From Oscillatoria sp. FACHB-1406 (GTDB taxonomy: Bacteria; Cyanobacteriota; Cyanobacteriia; Cyanobacteriales; Spirulinaceae): a stretch of 64,000 nt of DNA. The notes beneath the pieces were generated by a model. The model was not told where the DNA came from, made no database searches, and saw only the letters and a program-made list of their open reading frames with translations. The position numbers and the translations under genes were made by a program. Positions 63,443-64,000 of this stretch are shown here, piece by piece (positions within the stretch are counted from its first letter, which is position 1; each line of letters opens with the position of its first letter). The stretch spans positions 62,001 through 126,000 of the forward strand of contig NZ_JACJSM010000017.1 in NCBI RefSeq assembly GCF_014698145.1, in the 5' to 3' direction.

Positions 63443-63970
63443 ATGAACGAAGTTGCGTTTTCAACTCGCCTCGCTACTAAGATTGAGGCGATTCTTTATC
63501 TCAAAGGTCAGCCGCTCGCTACAGACGCGATCGCAGATTGTGCCGGGTGCGATCGCGATGCAGTCGAAGAAGCATTGCTCGAACTGATGGACGACTACGC
63601 CCGCCGCGATAGCGCCCTAGAAGTCGTCGAAACCCCCACCGGATACAGCCTCCAGTTGCGCGTCACCTTCCAAGATTTAATCCGTACCCTCGTCCCCGCC
63701 GAACTGGGAACCGGCGCGCTGCGAACCCTAGCCGCGATCGCGCTCAAAAACCCCATCCTGCAAACCGAACTCATCGATCTGCGGGGAAGTAGCGCCTATC
63801 AACAAGTCCAAGAATTAGTCGAATTGGGACTCGTGCGCAAGCGCCGTCAAGCCGATGGACGCTCCTATTGGCTCGAAGTTACCGAAAAATTTCATCAATA
63901 CTTTGAAGTAGACGAACTCTCTCAAATTCTCAACGCACCTAAACTCGCCTCCGACGCGCCAACTTCCTAA
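63443..63970 (+). CDS. scpB: Segregation and condensation protein B, ScpB
   Basis: ScpB is the winged-helix partner of ScpA and SMC in chromosome condensation. The 175-residue product from ATG 63443 (MNEVAFSTRLATKIEAILYLKGQPL) shows the two winged-helix halves, with ETPTGYSLQLRVTFQDLIRTLVP and LDLRGSSAYQQVQELVELGLVRKRRQADG. The longer frame from 63365 overlaps the kinase gene and has no family support. It is 26 bp downstream of the kinase gene. The length is near typical for cyanobacteria. Confidence 0.92.
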   Translation: MNEVAFSTRLATKIEAILYLKGQPLATDAIADCAGCDRDAVEEALLELMDDYARRDSALEVVETPTGYSLQLRVTFQDLIRTLVPAELGTGALRTLAAIALKNPILQTELIDLRGSSAYQQVQELVELGLVRKRRQADGRSYWLEVTEKFHQYFEVDELSQILNAPKLASDAPTS

Positions 63971-64000
63971 AGTTTTTGAGGATGTTAAAATAAATTAAGT

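Noticed and set aside
1-64000. tRNA, rRNA, tmRNA, SRP RNA or RNase P RNA genes.
   Set aside because: I looked for T-loop motifs such as GGTTCGAATCC and for conserved cores of the large stable RNAs in the gaps. None was found with confidence.

Overview
The window is a piece of a cyanobacterial chromosome. The evidence is direct: the HIP1-type octamer GCGATCGC occurs throughout, and there are genes found mainly or only in oxygenic phototrophs: Thf1/Psb29, a CpcT-type phycobiliprotein lyase, a one-helix high-light-inducible protein, a plastoquinone/tocopherol-type MPBQ methyltransferase, a bilin-binding-type GAF histidine kinase and a SigA-type group 1 sigma factor. No genus can be assigned from this sequence. 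No rRNA, tRNA, CRISPR array, prophage or transposase gene was recognised.

Layout. 0-5.3 kb: cut TPR protein, squalene/phytoene synthase-family enzyme, queA, a TPR protein and acireductone dioxygenase. 5.4-9.4 kb: small zinc-ribbon protein, cyanase (cynS) with a textbook NtcA-type promoter, a secreted protein and the MPBQ methyltransferase. 9.6-15.2 kb: GH57 glycosidase, PhoX-like phosphatase and a PEP-CTERM protein. 15.4-26.6 kb: a hybrid kinase/PP2C, a region where the 3' end of accD is duplicated around a 26-residue-repeat protein, accD itself, an ABC ATPase and a multi-GAF kinase carrying a DXCF cyanobacteriochrome signature. 27-33.4 kb: thf1, cpcT, a three-gene DUF488-DUF488-DuOB operon, a STAS protein, hemF and an SRPBCC protein. 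33.8-44 kb: mrp, rodA, NurA nuclease, a DarT-DarG toxin/antitoxin fusion, cupin, HAS-barrel-like protein, phosphatase and rimM. 44.5-51 kb: AAA/WD40 protein, a decayed PIN toxin with an open antitoxin gene, and a membrane TPR protein. 51.7-64 kb: alpha/beta hydrolase, EamA transporter, a MOSC/alkyltransferase-like fusion, SGNH-type lipoprotein, polysaccharide deacetylase, sigA, HLIP, ccdA, ABC-2 permease, GAF kinase and scpB.

Most genes are ordinary housekeeping and signalling genes in short or single transcription units. The most interesting parts are accessory. They include single-polypeptide DarT-DarG next to nurA, the DUF488/DuOB operon, the MOSC-ATL fusion, the accD direct repeat that could excise about 2.8 kb, and the PIN-toxin pseudogene with two nonsense codons.

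The non-coding DNA is also structured. A family of 28-32 bp perfect or near-perfect palindromes sits 22-52 bp downstream of six stop codons. Two copies of a roughly 100 bp MITE-like element have terminal inverted repeats. Heptamer arrays lie in gene gaps, one of them running into the nurA start codon. A small palindromic insert lies inside a WD40 blade.
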